5,419 nt of DNA, taken from assembly GCA_030629485.1 (NCBI GenBank), contig DAOVOW010000167.1, forward strand, positions 1-5,419, in the 5' to 3' direction. The notes under the pieces are model-generated. The model ran no database searches. It was not told where the DNA came from and saw only the letters and a program-made list of their open reading frames with translations. The position numbers were made by a program, and so were the translations under genes. The stretch comes from a bacterium (lineage in GTDB: Bacteria > Zixibacteria > MSB-5A5 > GN15 > FEB-12). Positions 1 to 5,419 of the stretch are shown here, in pieces (position 1 is the stretch's first letter; every line of letters starts with the position of its first letter).

Positions 1-999
1 ACTGTGAACGACTACAATGTTGTCGGGGGTGCGATTGAAACGGTGGAGCAAGTAAAGCACTGGACACCGCGGCTGTTTTCGAGTGGTCTGGCCTCAGTGG
101 GCGAAAAGAGTTCCGGAGTCAGGCTCATCGGTATCGATCCCGAACGTGAGACCGCCACCACCCGTTTCGACAAGAAAGTAACTGAGGGCCGCAGTCTCGC
201 CCTGTCACCGTCGCACGAGGCGTTGTTGGGCGAAGGGTTGGCGAAGACATTGAGAGCAAAGGTCGGTGACGAGGTGGTGATCGTTTCGCAGGCGGCTGAT
301 GGATCAATCGCCAATGACCTCTACCAGATCGTCGGGCTGGTGTCCTCAGGCGACGGGCTGGCCGACCGGACGTCCCTTTATCTTCACCTGGCCGAAGCTC
401 AGGAATTGCTGGTGCTGGAGAATCGCGTGCATGAAATCGCGGTCGTGGTAGAAGACCTTGACGATCTCGACGAAGTCGCCGCAGCCATACGCCGGACAAT
501 TCAGCGTCCAGAGGTGGAGATAGCTACCTGGCACGAGTTTGCCCGCTCGTTTTACACGGCCATGCGGGCGGACCAACAGGGGAGTTGGATCATGTTGTTC
601 GTGATCATCCTGGTGGTCGCTGTAGGCGTGCTCAACACGGTGTTGATGACGGTGTTGGAGCGCACGCGTGAATACGGCGTGCTGCGTGCCATCGGCACGG
701 CGCCGGCCCAGATTTTCCGCATGGTCCTTATCGAAGTCCTTATCATGGCCGTTGCCGCCGTAATCCTGGGTAGCGGAGTTTCTTATGTCGCCAATTACGT
801 CCTGTCTGTCGAGGGCATCGAGCTGCCGACCGCGATCACCTACGGAGGAGTGACCTTCGACCGTCTGTTCACTATTATCAACGCCCGGAGCTTCTATATA
901 CCAACCATCAGCGTCCTTCTGATGGCTGCGGTTGCATCGTTGTTGCCGGCCGGCAAGGCGTCGCGGATACCCCCGGCCAGGGCGATGAGGACTCATTAG
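1..999 (+). CDS. FtsX/LolE-family ABC transporter permease, 5'-truncated by window edge
   Basis: This is an inner-membrane permease subunit of an ABC exporter of the MacB/LolC/LolE/FtsX class. The open frame runs in from base 1. The GTG at 4 is unlikely to be the true start: aligned by eye with the next gene, the shared TPR motif sits at residue 21 here but 96 there, so about 75 residues with the first membrane helix lie off-window. Numbering from the codon at 4, residues 1 to about 190 are the extracytoplasmic domain, with a GIDPE motif at 43-47. The FtsX domain follows, with helices near 194-216, 241-265 and 298-317 and the typical cytoplasmic loop EYGVLRAIGTAP at 223-234. A YGGVTF segment at 280-285 is matched by YAGVTF in the downstream paralogue. 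No ATPase domain is fused, so it must rely on the ATPase encoded at 2249. The family call is secure; the substrate cannot be read from sequence. A LolC/LolE-like role (lipoprotein or lipid handling) is inference from the two-permease layout. Confidence 0.9.
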   Translation, partial: TVNDYNVVGGAIETVEQVKHWTPRLFSSGLASVGEKSSGVRLIGIDPERETATTRFDKKVTEGRSLALSPSHEALLGEGLAKTLRAKVGDEVVIVSQAADGSIANDLYQIVGLVSSGDGLADRTSLYLHLAEAQELLVLENRVHEIAVVVEDLDDLDEVAAAIRRTIQRPEVEIATWHEFARSFYTAMRADQQGSWIMLFVIILVVAVGVLNTVLMTVLERTREYGVLRAIGTAPAQIFRMVLIEVLIMAVAAVILGSGVSYVANYVLSVEGIELPTAITYGGVTFDRLFTIINARSFYIPTISVLLMAAVASLLPAGKASRIPPARAMRTH

Positions 1000-1002
1000 G
1001 AG
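998..1002 (+). promoter_or_regulatory. Ribosome binding site overlapping the upstream stop codon
   Basis: AGGAG lies 8 bases before the ATG at 1011 and shares two bases with the TAG stop (997-999) of the first permease. This placement favours translational coupling of the two permeases, fitting subunits made in equal amounts. An in-frame TGA at 1008-1010 directly precedes the ATG, so no longer start is possible. Confidence 0.75.
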
Positions 1003-1010
1003 ACGGTTGA

Positions 1011-2237
1011 ATGAGACTTTTTCTGAAACTTGCCTGGCGCAACATCTTCCGCAACAAGCGGCGTACCTTCATTGCCGGGACGGCGATTGGGATCGGTCTG
1101 GCCTCGTTGATCTATGTCGATGCCATCGTCCTCGGGATGGAAGAGAACATGATCCATTCGGCCACCGCCTCGTTCATGGGGGAAGGACAAATCCATCGCG
1201 ATGGATTTCGGAGAACCTTCGAGTTGGAAAGCAGTATCAACAACTCGGCCGCGGTGCTGGCCGATCTGGCGACAGAGCCGGTCGTCGGGCACTTCACACC
1301 GCGGGTGATGAGTTACGCTATGATCTCGTCGCCGGCCAACGTCAGCGGCGTATCGATGGTGGGAATCGATCCAACTACCGAAAAAGAGCTTTCGCAGATC
1401 GACGAAGCAATCATCGAAGGAACCTACTTCGCGTCGGACGATGACCACGATATCGTAATCGGCGATGGGCTGGCCGATCTGATGGAAGTAACTCTCGGTG
1501 ATCGCATCGTCCTTACGATCTCACAGGCACACGGCGGTGACCTGGGACAGGAGATGTTCCGCATTTCCGGAATCTTCCATTTTAGCATCGATGGGATGGA
1601 CAAAGCGATGGCCTTCATTCGGCTGGAAAAAGCGCAGCAGATGTTGAATATGCCCGGGGAGGTCCATCAGATCGCGATTAAGTTCAACCATGCCGATATC
1701 GGCCGCGATGAGCAAGCGCCGTTCTGGGAAAGGTACTCTACCGATAATAACGAGGCGGTGGGGTGGACGACGTTGATGCCGCAGATGAAGGCGGCTCTGG
1801 ATTTCAGTCAGTTCAGCACTCTTATCATCGGGTTGATCCTGTTCGCCGTCGTGTCGCTGGGGATAATGAATACATTATTCATGTCGCTGTACGAGCGGAT
1901 GTTTGAATTCGGCGTTATGCGTGCTGTCGGTACGCGACCGTTCGCCATGGGGCGGCTGATCGTATTCGAGGCGGGCGCACTGGCTGCTGTTAGCTGCGTG
2001 CTGGGGGTCATACTCGGGTTTGCGCTCAGCTACCTTTTCACCCGGATCGGCATCGACTACACGGGAATCGAATACGCCGGGGTGACATTCCGCGAGTTGT
2101 TATACCCGGTGATGCAACTCAGGCAGTACATCCTCTATCCCGTGATCGTGTTCCTGTTAACCATGATTGTCGGGCTGTATCCGGCCTGGTATGCCGCGCG
2201 AATGAACGCAGCCGAGGCAATGCGACGAAGTTTCTAA
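1011..2237 (+). CDS. FtsX/LolE-family ABC transporter permease, full length (408 aa)
   Basis: This is a complete inner-membrane permease, paralogous to the gene just upstream. A basic N-terminus (WRNIFRNKRR, residues 9-18) precedes helix 1 at about 19-41. A MacB-like extracytoplasmic domain spans about 42-265, with GIDP at 118-121. The FtsX domain follows, with helices near 268-291, 318-344 and 374-396. The conserved loop EFGVMRAVGTRP (299-310) is where permeases of this class normally contact the ATPase. About 400 residues and four helices match the LolC/LolE plan. The start is fixed by an adjacent in-frame stop at 1008-1010 and an AGGAG site. It lies 11 bases after the first permease and 11 before the ATPase, so a permease heterodimer with one shared ATPase type is the likely complex. 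Both permeases keep GIDP, HxIAV/HQIAI and Y(A/G)GVTF segments, consistent with an old duplication. The gene contains a 20-base perfect palindrome at 1189-1208. The substrate is unknown. Confidence 0.93.
   Translation: MRLFLKLAWRNIFRNKRRTFIAGTAIGIGLASLIYVDAIVLGMEENMIHSATASFMGEGQIHRDGFRRTFELESSINNSAAVLADLATEPVVGHFTPRVMSYAMISSPANVSGVSMVGIDPTTEKELSQIDEAIIEGTYFASDDDHDIVIGDGLADLMEVTLGDRIVLTISQAHGGDLGQEMFRISGIFHFSIDGMDKAMAFIRLEKAQQMLNMPGEVHQIAIKFNHADIGRDEQAPFWERYSTDNNEAVGWTTLMPQMKAALDFSQFSTLIIGLILFAVVSLGIMNTLFMSLYERMFEFGVMRAVGTRPFAMGRLIVFEAGALAAVSCVLGVILGFALSYLFTRIGIDYTGIEYAGVTFRELLYPVMQLRQYILYPVIVFLLTMIVGLYPAWYAARMNAAEAMRRSF
1189..1208. repeat. 20-base perfect palindrome inside the second permease gene
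   Basis: The arm AAATCCATCG (1189-1198) is followed at once by its exact reverse complement (1199-1208). It falls in the codons for QIHRDGF just after the first membrane helix. It has no spacer, so it could be a dimeric protein's binding site as easily as a coding coincidence. No function is claimed. Confidence 0.6.
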
Positions 2238-2242
2238 AGAGG
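2238..2242 (+). promoter_or_regulatory. Ribosome binding site for the ABC ATPase gene
   Basis: AGAGG begins at the base right after the TAA stop of the second permease and ends 6 bases before the ATG at 2249. It supports that ATG as the start and co-translation from the same message. Confidence 0.65.
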
Positions 2243-2248
2243 CGCAAT

Positions 2249-2953
2249 ATGATTTCAGACAACGGCCAAAAGGTAATTGTTGCCGAAGGAATCACCAAGG
2301 AATACTCCGACAACGGGATGCCGGTAATGGCCCTTTGCGGTATCGACCTGACTATCCAGGTCGGCGAATTCACGGCGATCGTGGGTCCCTCCGGCTCAGG
2401 CAAGACAACGTTCCTGAATATCGTGTCGGGACTCGACACCGTTACCAGCGGCAGCGTGTGGCTGGACGGCAAGCTGCTTTCGGAAATGAGCAGTCGGGAA
2501 CTCTCGGACTATCGGCGTGACAAAATCGGCTTCATCTTTCAGGCATACAACCTGATCCCGGTGTTGACGGTGCAGGAAAACATCGAGTATATCATGTTGC
2601 TTCAGGGTGTCGAAAGAAAACAGCGGTTCCAACGGGTGAAAGAGGTGCTGACGCAGTTGGGCCTGGACGGCATGGCCGAGCGGTTGCCCTCGCGCCTGTC
2701 GGGCGGCCAGCAGCAACGCGTTGCGGTGGCGCGGGCTATCGTCTCGCAACCCACGCTGGTACTGGCCGACGAGCCGACCGCCAACCTGGACTCGAAAACG
2801 GCGCTCGACCTGATCGATATGATGCGTCGCCTCAATGAAGAAAACGGCACCACCTTTGTGTTCTCGACTCACGATGGAAGGATCATGGAGCGCGCCCGGC
2901 GACTAGTCGTGCTCAAGGATGGTCGGATCGACCGCGACGAGGCCCGGGCATGA
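2249..2953 (+). CDS. ABC transporter ATP-binding protein, LolD/MacB-type (234 aa)
   Basis: This is the cytoplasmic ATPase that powers the permease pair encoded just upstream. All nucleotide-binding elements are intact: an A-loop aromatic near Y19, Walker A GPSGSGKT (46-53), Q-loop Q98 in FIFQAYNL, signature LSGGQ (150-154) followed by QQRVAVARA, Walker B TLVLADE (169-175) with catalytic E175, D-loop NLD (179-181) and H-loop H208. The segment NLIPVLTVQENI after the Q-loop is typical of the LolD/MacB/FtsE group, which pairs with FtsX-fold permeases. The length of 234 residues is normal for a stand-alone ATPase of this group, and no permease domain is fused, unlike MacB itself. The ATG is supported by AGAGG at 2238-2242. 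The next gene starts 46 bases downstream. Calling it lolD would over-reach, since many export systems with other substrates use the same subunit type. Confidence 0.96.
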   Translation: MISDNGQKVIVAEGITKEYSDNGMPVMALCGIDLTIQVGEFTAIVGPSGSGKTTFLNIVSGLDTVTSGSVWLDGKLLSEMSSRELSDYRRDKIGFIFQAYNLIPVLTVQENIEYIMLLQGVERKQRFQRVKEVLTQLGLDGMAERLPSRLSGGQQQRVAVARAIVSQPTLVLADEPTANLDSKTALDLIDMMRRLNEENGTTFVFSTHDGRIMERARRLVVLKDGRIDRDEARA

Positions 2954-2986
2954 TTAGTGTCGTCGGTCGGGTGAATCATTTGACAC

Positions 2987-2990
2987 GGAG
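2987..2990 (+). promoter_or_regulatory. Ribosome binding site supporting a GTG start
   Basis: GGAG lies 9 bases before the GTG at 3000. An in-frame TAG at 2994-2996 rules out any start further upstream. The GTG is followed directly by a convincing signal peptide, so this site decides the start. Confidence 0.65.
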
Positions 2991-2999
2991 TCATAGCCG

Positions 3000-4271
3000 G
3001 TGATCGCAAGACAACTGCCGGGATCGTTCGCGTTGATTCTGATCATACTGCTTCTCGCGGTAAACGCAGCGTCGTTCGACCTCAACGGATACTACAAGAG
3101 CTTCGCGACTGTCTACGATCTGCCAAGCCACACTCTTAGTCGCATCGGTATCGATCCTCCGCCGCTTGGCCAGGTAACCAACCGTCTGCGACTCGACGCC
3201 CGTGTGCACTTCGGAAGTGTCGGCTCATTTTCCGTTGCCTACGATATTGTCCCGCGAATCCAGGACCGGTTGCTGTGGGAGAGCAACCTGCTGACCACCG
3301 GTGTTGCGAGGGTCTCCTACCGGGCCATCGACTTTGACCGTCGCATTTATCCCTCATCGGATGATGAGGTATCCACTTTTGGCCTTCTTCACAATCTTGA
3401 TCGCGCCGTTGTTTCCGTCAATGCGGAACATTTCGACCTGTATGTCGGTCGTCAGGCCATCGCCTGGGGCTCCGCGCGCGCCGTAAATCCCACCGACGTG
3501 ATTGCGCCGTACGCTAACACCGAACTCGACACCGAAGACCGAATCGGTGTCGACGCGGTTCGTGTGCGCGTGCCGATGGGTTTCATGGGCGAGATCGACG
3601 CCGGGTATTTGTTCGGCGATGATTTTGAATTCGACCGAAGCGCCATATATCTCCGGGCAAAAACATACTTATGGCGAACAGACGTTTCCACCATGATTCT
3701 CGGTTTCCAGGAGAATCTGTTGCTTGGGGTCGATCTCGCGCGGGCTGTCGGTGGCGCTGGGGTATGGTTGGAGGCGGGCTATGTTCTCGACGATGCGATG
3801 TCGGATCGGCGTCGCTGCAGTTGTGGTGACTACTGGCGCGCCTCGATCGGCGTTGACTACAGTCTCGGCGGGACGGTGTACGGGTTCCTTGAGTACCACT
3901 TCAACGGGGCCGGCAGCAACGATGCGGATGACTACATAGACATCTTGTCATCATCGGCCTTCACCGAGGGGGGCGTCTCTCTCATGGGACAACACTATCT
4001 GATCCCTGGTGCATCGTGGCAAATCACACCACTTGTTATGGGCAGCGGCGAGTTCCTGTTCAATCTCGGCGATCCGTCGGTCTTGTTGGCGCCGACGGTC
4101 GAGTACAATGTGGCCGAGAATATCTATCTGGCGGCCGGCGCCTTTGTCGGTATCGGACGAACCCCAAGCCTCACTCTCGGCGGTTCGTCCCTGCTCGACA
4201 ACCTGCGCCTGCGGTCGGAGTTCGGCACCTATCCCAATATCTATTATTCCTCGTTTCGGGTGTATTTCTAA
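3000..4271 (+). CDS. Predicted outer-membrane beta-barrel protein of an ABC-exporter operon (423 aa)
   Basis: I recognise the type but not a named gene. Residues 1-24 form a Sec signal peptide (a basic start MIAR, a hydrophobic ALILIILLLAV core, and likely cleavage after VNAA). There is no lipobox cysteine. The mature part shows many alternating hydrophobic/polar stretches such as FSVAYDIV, FDLYVGR and AIYLRAKTYLW. It ends in VYF, and a C-terminal aromatic is the usual BAM recognition feature of barrels. The most distinctive motif is VGRQAIAWGSARAVNPTDV (149-167); GRQ...WG...NP motifs of this sort occur in porin-like families such as DUF1302 and alginate-export-like barrels. Two close cysteines (273 and 275, in RRCSCGDYW) are unusual for a barrel. 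Its place 46 bases behind the ATPase on the same strand suggests an outer-membrane partner or receiver for the exporter, which is inference. It could instead be an unrelated porin that is only co-transcribed. Confidence 0.82.
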   Translation: MIARQLPGSFALILIILLLAVNAASFDLNGYYKSFATVYDLPSHTLSRIGIDPPPLGQVTNRLRLDARVHFGSVGSFSVAYDIVPRIQDRLLWESNLLTTGVARVSYRAIDFDRRIYPSSDDEVSTFGLLHNLDRAVVSVNAEHFDLYVGRQAIAWGSARAVNPTDVIAPYANTELDTEDRIGVDAVRVRVPMGFMGEIDAGYLFGDDFEFDRSAIYLRAKTYLWRTDVSTMILGFQENLLLGVDLARAVGGAGVWLEAGYVLDDAMSDRRRCSCGDYWRASIGVDYSLGGTVYGFLEYHFNGAGSNDADDYIDILSSSAFTEGGVSLMGQHYLIPGASWQITPLVMGSGEFLFNLGDPSVLLAPTVEYNVAENIYLAAGAFVGIGRTPSLTLGGSSLLDNLRLRSEFGTYPNIYYSSFRVYF

Positions 4272-4275
4272 CAGG

Positions 4276-4288
4276 TTGTTGAAAAAGC
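4276..4288 (+). repeat. Direct repeat, copy 1 (TTGTTGAAAAAGC)
   Basis: This is an exact 13-base match to 4361-4373, spaced 85 bases start to start. Both copies are preceded by AGG, with one extra base in copy 2. It begins 5 bases after the barrel gene's stop codon. Motifs of the form GTTGTTGAAAAAG are often found at ends of insertion sequences and small repeat elements, so this may be an element boundary; that reading is inference. Confidence 0.7.
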
Positions 4289-4294
4289 GCATCA

Positions 4295-4349
4295 TGGGGC
4301 AGACGGGGACGTCTGCCGCCCACAAGAACACGCGTGCATGGGTGCCCCA
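4295..4349. repeat. Nested inverted repeat between the direct repeats
   Basis: The outer arms TGGGGCA (4295-4301) and TGCCCCA (4343-4349) are exact reverse complements. Overlapping the left arm is a strong hairpin: GGCAGACG (4298-4305) pairs perfectly with CGTCTGCC (4310-4317) around a GGGA loop, and can extend by two G-C pairs past a bulged G. An 8-base palindrome CACGCGTG lies at 4329-4336. The two foldings compete for the left arm. The layout resembles a REP- or MITE-like unit rather than a terminator, since no T-run follows at once. Confidence 0.6.
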
Positions 4350-4360
4350 CAACTTGAGGC

Positions 4361-4373
4361 TTGTTGAAAAAGC
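4361..4373 (+). repeat. Direct repeat, copy 2 (TTGTTGAAAAAGC)
   Basis: This is the second exact copy of the 13-base motif at 4276-4288. Together the copies bracket the nested inverted repeat at 4295-4349. Copy 2 lies only 10 bases before the palindromic repeat that starts at 4384, so it may be a boundary of either element. Confidence 0.7.
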
Positions 4374-4383
4374 TCCTTCCCTC

Positions 4384-4434
4384 GTCATTGCGAGCGACCG
4401 AAGACACTCGTGTCGCAGGGAGCGCGGCAATCTC
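4384..4434. repeat. Palindromic dispersed-type repeat (GTCATTGCGAG...GCAATCTC)
   Basis: The element opens GTCATTGCGAGCGACC and closes GAGCGCGGCAATCTC. Imperfect terminal arms include ATTGC (4387-4391) with GCAAT (4427-4431). An inner stem GCGAC/GTCGC (4394-4398 with 4412-4416) or GACAC/GTGTC (4403-4407 with 4410-4414) can also form. Repeats with this GTCATTGCGAG and GCAATCTC signature occur in many copies in unrelated bacterial genomes, usually between genes. Read on the plus strand the element encodes a spurious VIASDRR...RGNLV peptide typical of repeat-derived false genes. Family membership is from recall of the consensus, not from a search. Confidence 0.6.
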
Positions 4435-4465
4435 GTCCGTACAAAGTATCTGTGGAACTTGGCGC

Positions 4466-4489
4466 CCCACCCAGAGCGAATCGGGTGGG
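4466..4489. repeat. GC-rich hairpin downstream of both convergent genes
   Basis: CCCACCC (4466-4472) pairs exactly with GGGTGGG (4483-4489) across a 10-base loop. It lies 22 bases past the stop of the minus-strand gene. An AT-only run (4490-4496) follows on the plus strand, but there is no T-tract on either strand. It might stall polymerase or protect RNA 3' ends, but a terminator role is weakly supported. Confidence 0.4.
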
Positions 4490-4511
4490 ATATATATGCG
4501 ACGACCCAGCG

Positions 4512-5417
4512 CTAAATCATCTTGAAAACAAAACCAATGCCCAGCGTTTGTTTGAAGCGTCCCTTCTTGCTGACTTCCTTGTCGTACAGAAGCTGCGTGT
4601 AGAAATTCACGGTGATGATCTTACTGATGGAGGCGCTGATGATGTTTTCCCAGTTGACATCGATCGCTTTCCAGTCGTCCTCGAAAGGCGTACCCTTCAC
4701 CTTGTCCTTCTCCGAGAAGAAGAACGCCTTGTACACGGTCAGTTTGCCGGTGTAATGGAGCTTTTCACTCAACGCAAGAACCACCTCGGTGACCGCCTCC
4801 AGACCGCCATCGGTCAGGGTCGAATCCTCCAGCGTCATGACAAGGCTGTCGATTATCACGCTCTTCATCGTTTGCCGTAGCGCCAGACCGAGACGGCTGG
4901 TGATATGGTCGTTTTCACGCTCATAGAACTTGCGAGCAATACCCACCGACTCAGTCAACCGCAGGGGGGAAAAGAAGCGCTTCTTCGCCTCCACCGAGCC
5001 ATCGACGAACTGTGTTTCCAATCTGAAGGCCGCGTACGGATCGACGATCTTGTGCAGTGTGAAGCGTACGACATTCTCCCAGTCGATCAGGTCGGTTGAC
5101 TTATTCGGTTTGCTCCAGTTTTTCGTTTCGGCATCCTGCGTGATCGTCTGTCCGAACGACAGTTTTAGAGTCGAGCGAAGATCAAACCACTCCTTGAGCT
5201 GCTTTTCGGCGCTGCTGTTGAGGTTACTCACCCAGTTTACCGAACCGGCCTCACCACCTACCCACGAGTCGGAGTACGACGTCTGAGTAGTCGTGGCATC
5301 GATGATCAACGATTTCTTCCATCCTGCCTGACTACTGTCGGCAGCAGCCGGCGCCACCGGCGCGAGAGTCAGTGCCGTCAATATCGTGACCCCAACCATG
5401 ATTGCCATCCTGTGCAT
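4512..5417 (-). CDS. DUF3078-like secreted beta-barrel protein of unknown function (301 aa)
   Basis: The protein opens with a Sec signal peptide (MHRMAIMVGVTILTALTLAPVAPAAA, likely cleaved before D27, with no lipobox). The mature chain resembles DUF3078: GWKKSLIIDATTTQTSYSDSW with a following GGEAGSVNW segment near 32-62, then alternating strand-like stretches (LRSTLKLSFGQT, YAAFRLETQF, LHYTGKLTVYKAF). It ends in YDKEVSKKGRFKQTLGIGFVFKMI, the usual closing strand pattern of DUF3078/DUF481-type barrels. Such proteins are predicted outer-membrane barrels with no assigned reaction. The ATG at 5417-5415 is only two bases from the window edge, so its ribosome site, and possibly a longer N-terminus, are unseen. 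The in-frame ATG at 5399-5397 has AGGA 8 bases upstream and would give 295 residues, but with fewer charged residues in the signal peptide. The stop is TAG at 4514-4512. It is convergent with the exporter operon and probably separately regulated. Confidence 0.8.
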   Translation of the reverse strand: MHRMAIMVGVTILTALTLAPVAPAAADSSQAGWKKSLIIDATTTQTSYSDSWVGGEAGSVNWVSNLNSSAEKQLKEWFDLRSTLKLSFGQTITQDAETKNWSKPNKSTDLIDWENVVRFTLHKIVDPYAAFRLETQFVDGSVEAKKRFFSPLRLTESVGIARKFYERENDHITSRLGLALRQTMKSVIIDSLVMTLEDSTLTDGGLEAVTEVVLALSEKLHYTGKLTVYKAFFFSEKDKVKGTPFEDDWKAIDVNWENIISASISKIITVNFYTQLLYDKEVSKKGRFKQTLGIGFVFKMI

Positions 5418-5419
5418 CT

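Larger units (their letters stand above)
4272..4511. other. Repeat-rich intergenic region between convergent genes
   Basis: This 240-base gap separates the barrel gene from the DUF3078-like gene, which point towards each other. I see no credible coding region: open frames across it are shadows built from repeat sequence. It holds a pair of 13-base direct repeats, a nested inverted repeat, a palindromic dispersed-type repeat and a GC-rich hairpin, listed separately. No hairpin followed immediately by a T-run, as in a standard intrinsic terminator, was found on either strand. Confidence 0.7.

Noticed and set aside
943..956. 14-base palindrome TTGCCGGCCGGCAA near the end of the first permease
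   Set aside because: It is built from GC-rich codons for LPAGK at a conserved permease end and is short enough to arise by codon use. The stop lies 40 bases later with no terminator features.
1866..1882. 7-base hairpin ATGAATA/TATTCAT with a 3-base loop in the second permease
   Set aside because: It lies within codons of a membrane helix (IMNTLFMS) with no associated T-run or regulatory context; chance is adequate.
2980..2985. TTGACA resembling a -35 box before the barrel gene
   Set aside because: A properly spaced -10 would fall at about 3003, inside the coding region, and nothing TATAAT-like is there. The gap is short and fits an operon interior.
3352..3369. 7-base hairpin CCTCATC/GATGAGG in the barrel gene
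   Set aside because: It is explained by the SSDDE codons; there are no other signals around it.
4298..4317. GGCAGACG/CGTCTGCC hairpin as an intrinsic terminator for either gene
   Set aside because: No T-run follows on the plus strand. On the minus strand the nearest T-run is about ten bases past the stem, too far for a standard terminator.
3951..4430. Minus-strand open frame of 159 codons across the barrel gene's 3' end and the repeats
   Set aside because: It begins in repeat sequence and is antisense to the barrel C-terminus; there is no ribosome site or domain.
4272..4511. Possible CRISPR array or tRNA in the repeat-rich gap
   Set aside because: There are only two copies of a 13-base repeat with no regular spacers, and no cloverleaf arms or CCA end.
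4410..4880. Plus-strand open frame of 156 codons overlapping the repeat region and the DUF3078-like gene
   Set aside because: It starts inside the palindromic repeat and then runs antisense to a convincing signal-peptide barrel gene. Its translation has no recognisable domain.

Overview
The window looks like chromosomal DNA from a moderately GC-rich, two-membrane (Gram-negative-type) bacterium. It encodes two predicted outer-membrane barrel proteins with Sec signal peptides and an FtsX/LolE-type ABC exporter. The DUF3078-like protein at the right end, together with the kind of intergenic palindromic repeat seen here, hints at the FCB superphylum (for example Zixibacteria-like lineages). That placement is inference only; no marker gene is present.

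Positions 1-4271 hold one tightly packed plus-strand gene cluster, probably an operon that begins left of the window. It contains a 5'-truncated FtsX-family permease (1-999), a second full-length paralogous permease (1011-2237), an ABC ATPase with all canonical motifs (2249-2953), and a 423-residue signal-peptide-bearing predicted outer-membrane barrel (3000-4271). The first three genes are separated by only 11 bases each, with Shine-Dalgarno sites at or beside the preceding stop codons. The barrel gene follows after 46 bases and starts with GTG.

Two different permeases plus one ATPase is the LolCDE arrangement (heterodimeric permease with an ATPase dimer). The simplest model is an inner-membrane machine that extracts or exports a lipidic, lipoprotein or other envelope substrate, with the barrel protein as an outer-membrane partner. 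No membrane-fusion protein or LolA-like chaperone is seen in the window; either could lie upstream.

Positions 4272-4511 are a 240-base non-coding gap between convergent genes. It is packed with repeat structure: a 13-base perfect direct repeat, a nested inverted repeat, a palindromic element of the dispersed GTCATTGCGAG...GCAATCTC type, and a GC-rich hairpin. It resembles remnants of small mobile or REP/MITE-like elements.

Positions 4512-5417 (minus strand) encode a secreted DUF3078-like predicted outer-membrane beta-barrel protein of unknown function. Its start lies two bases from the window edge. It converges on the operon and is probably an independent transcription unit.
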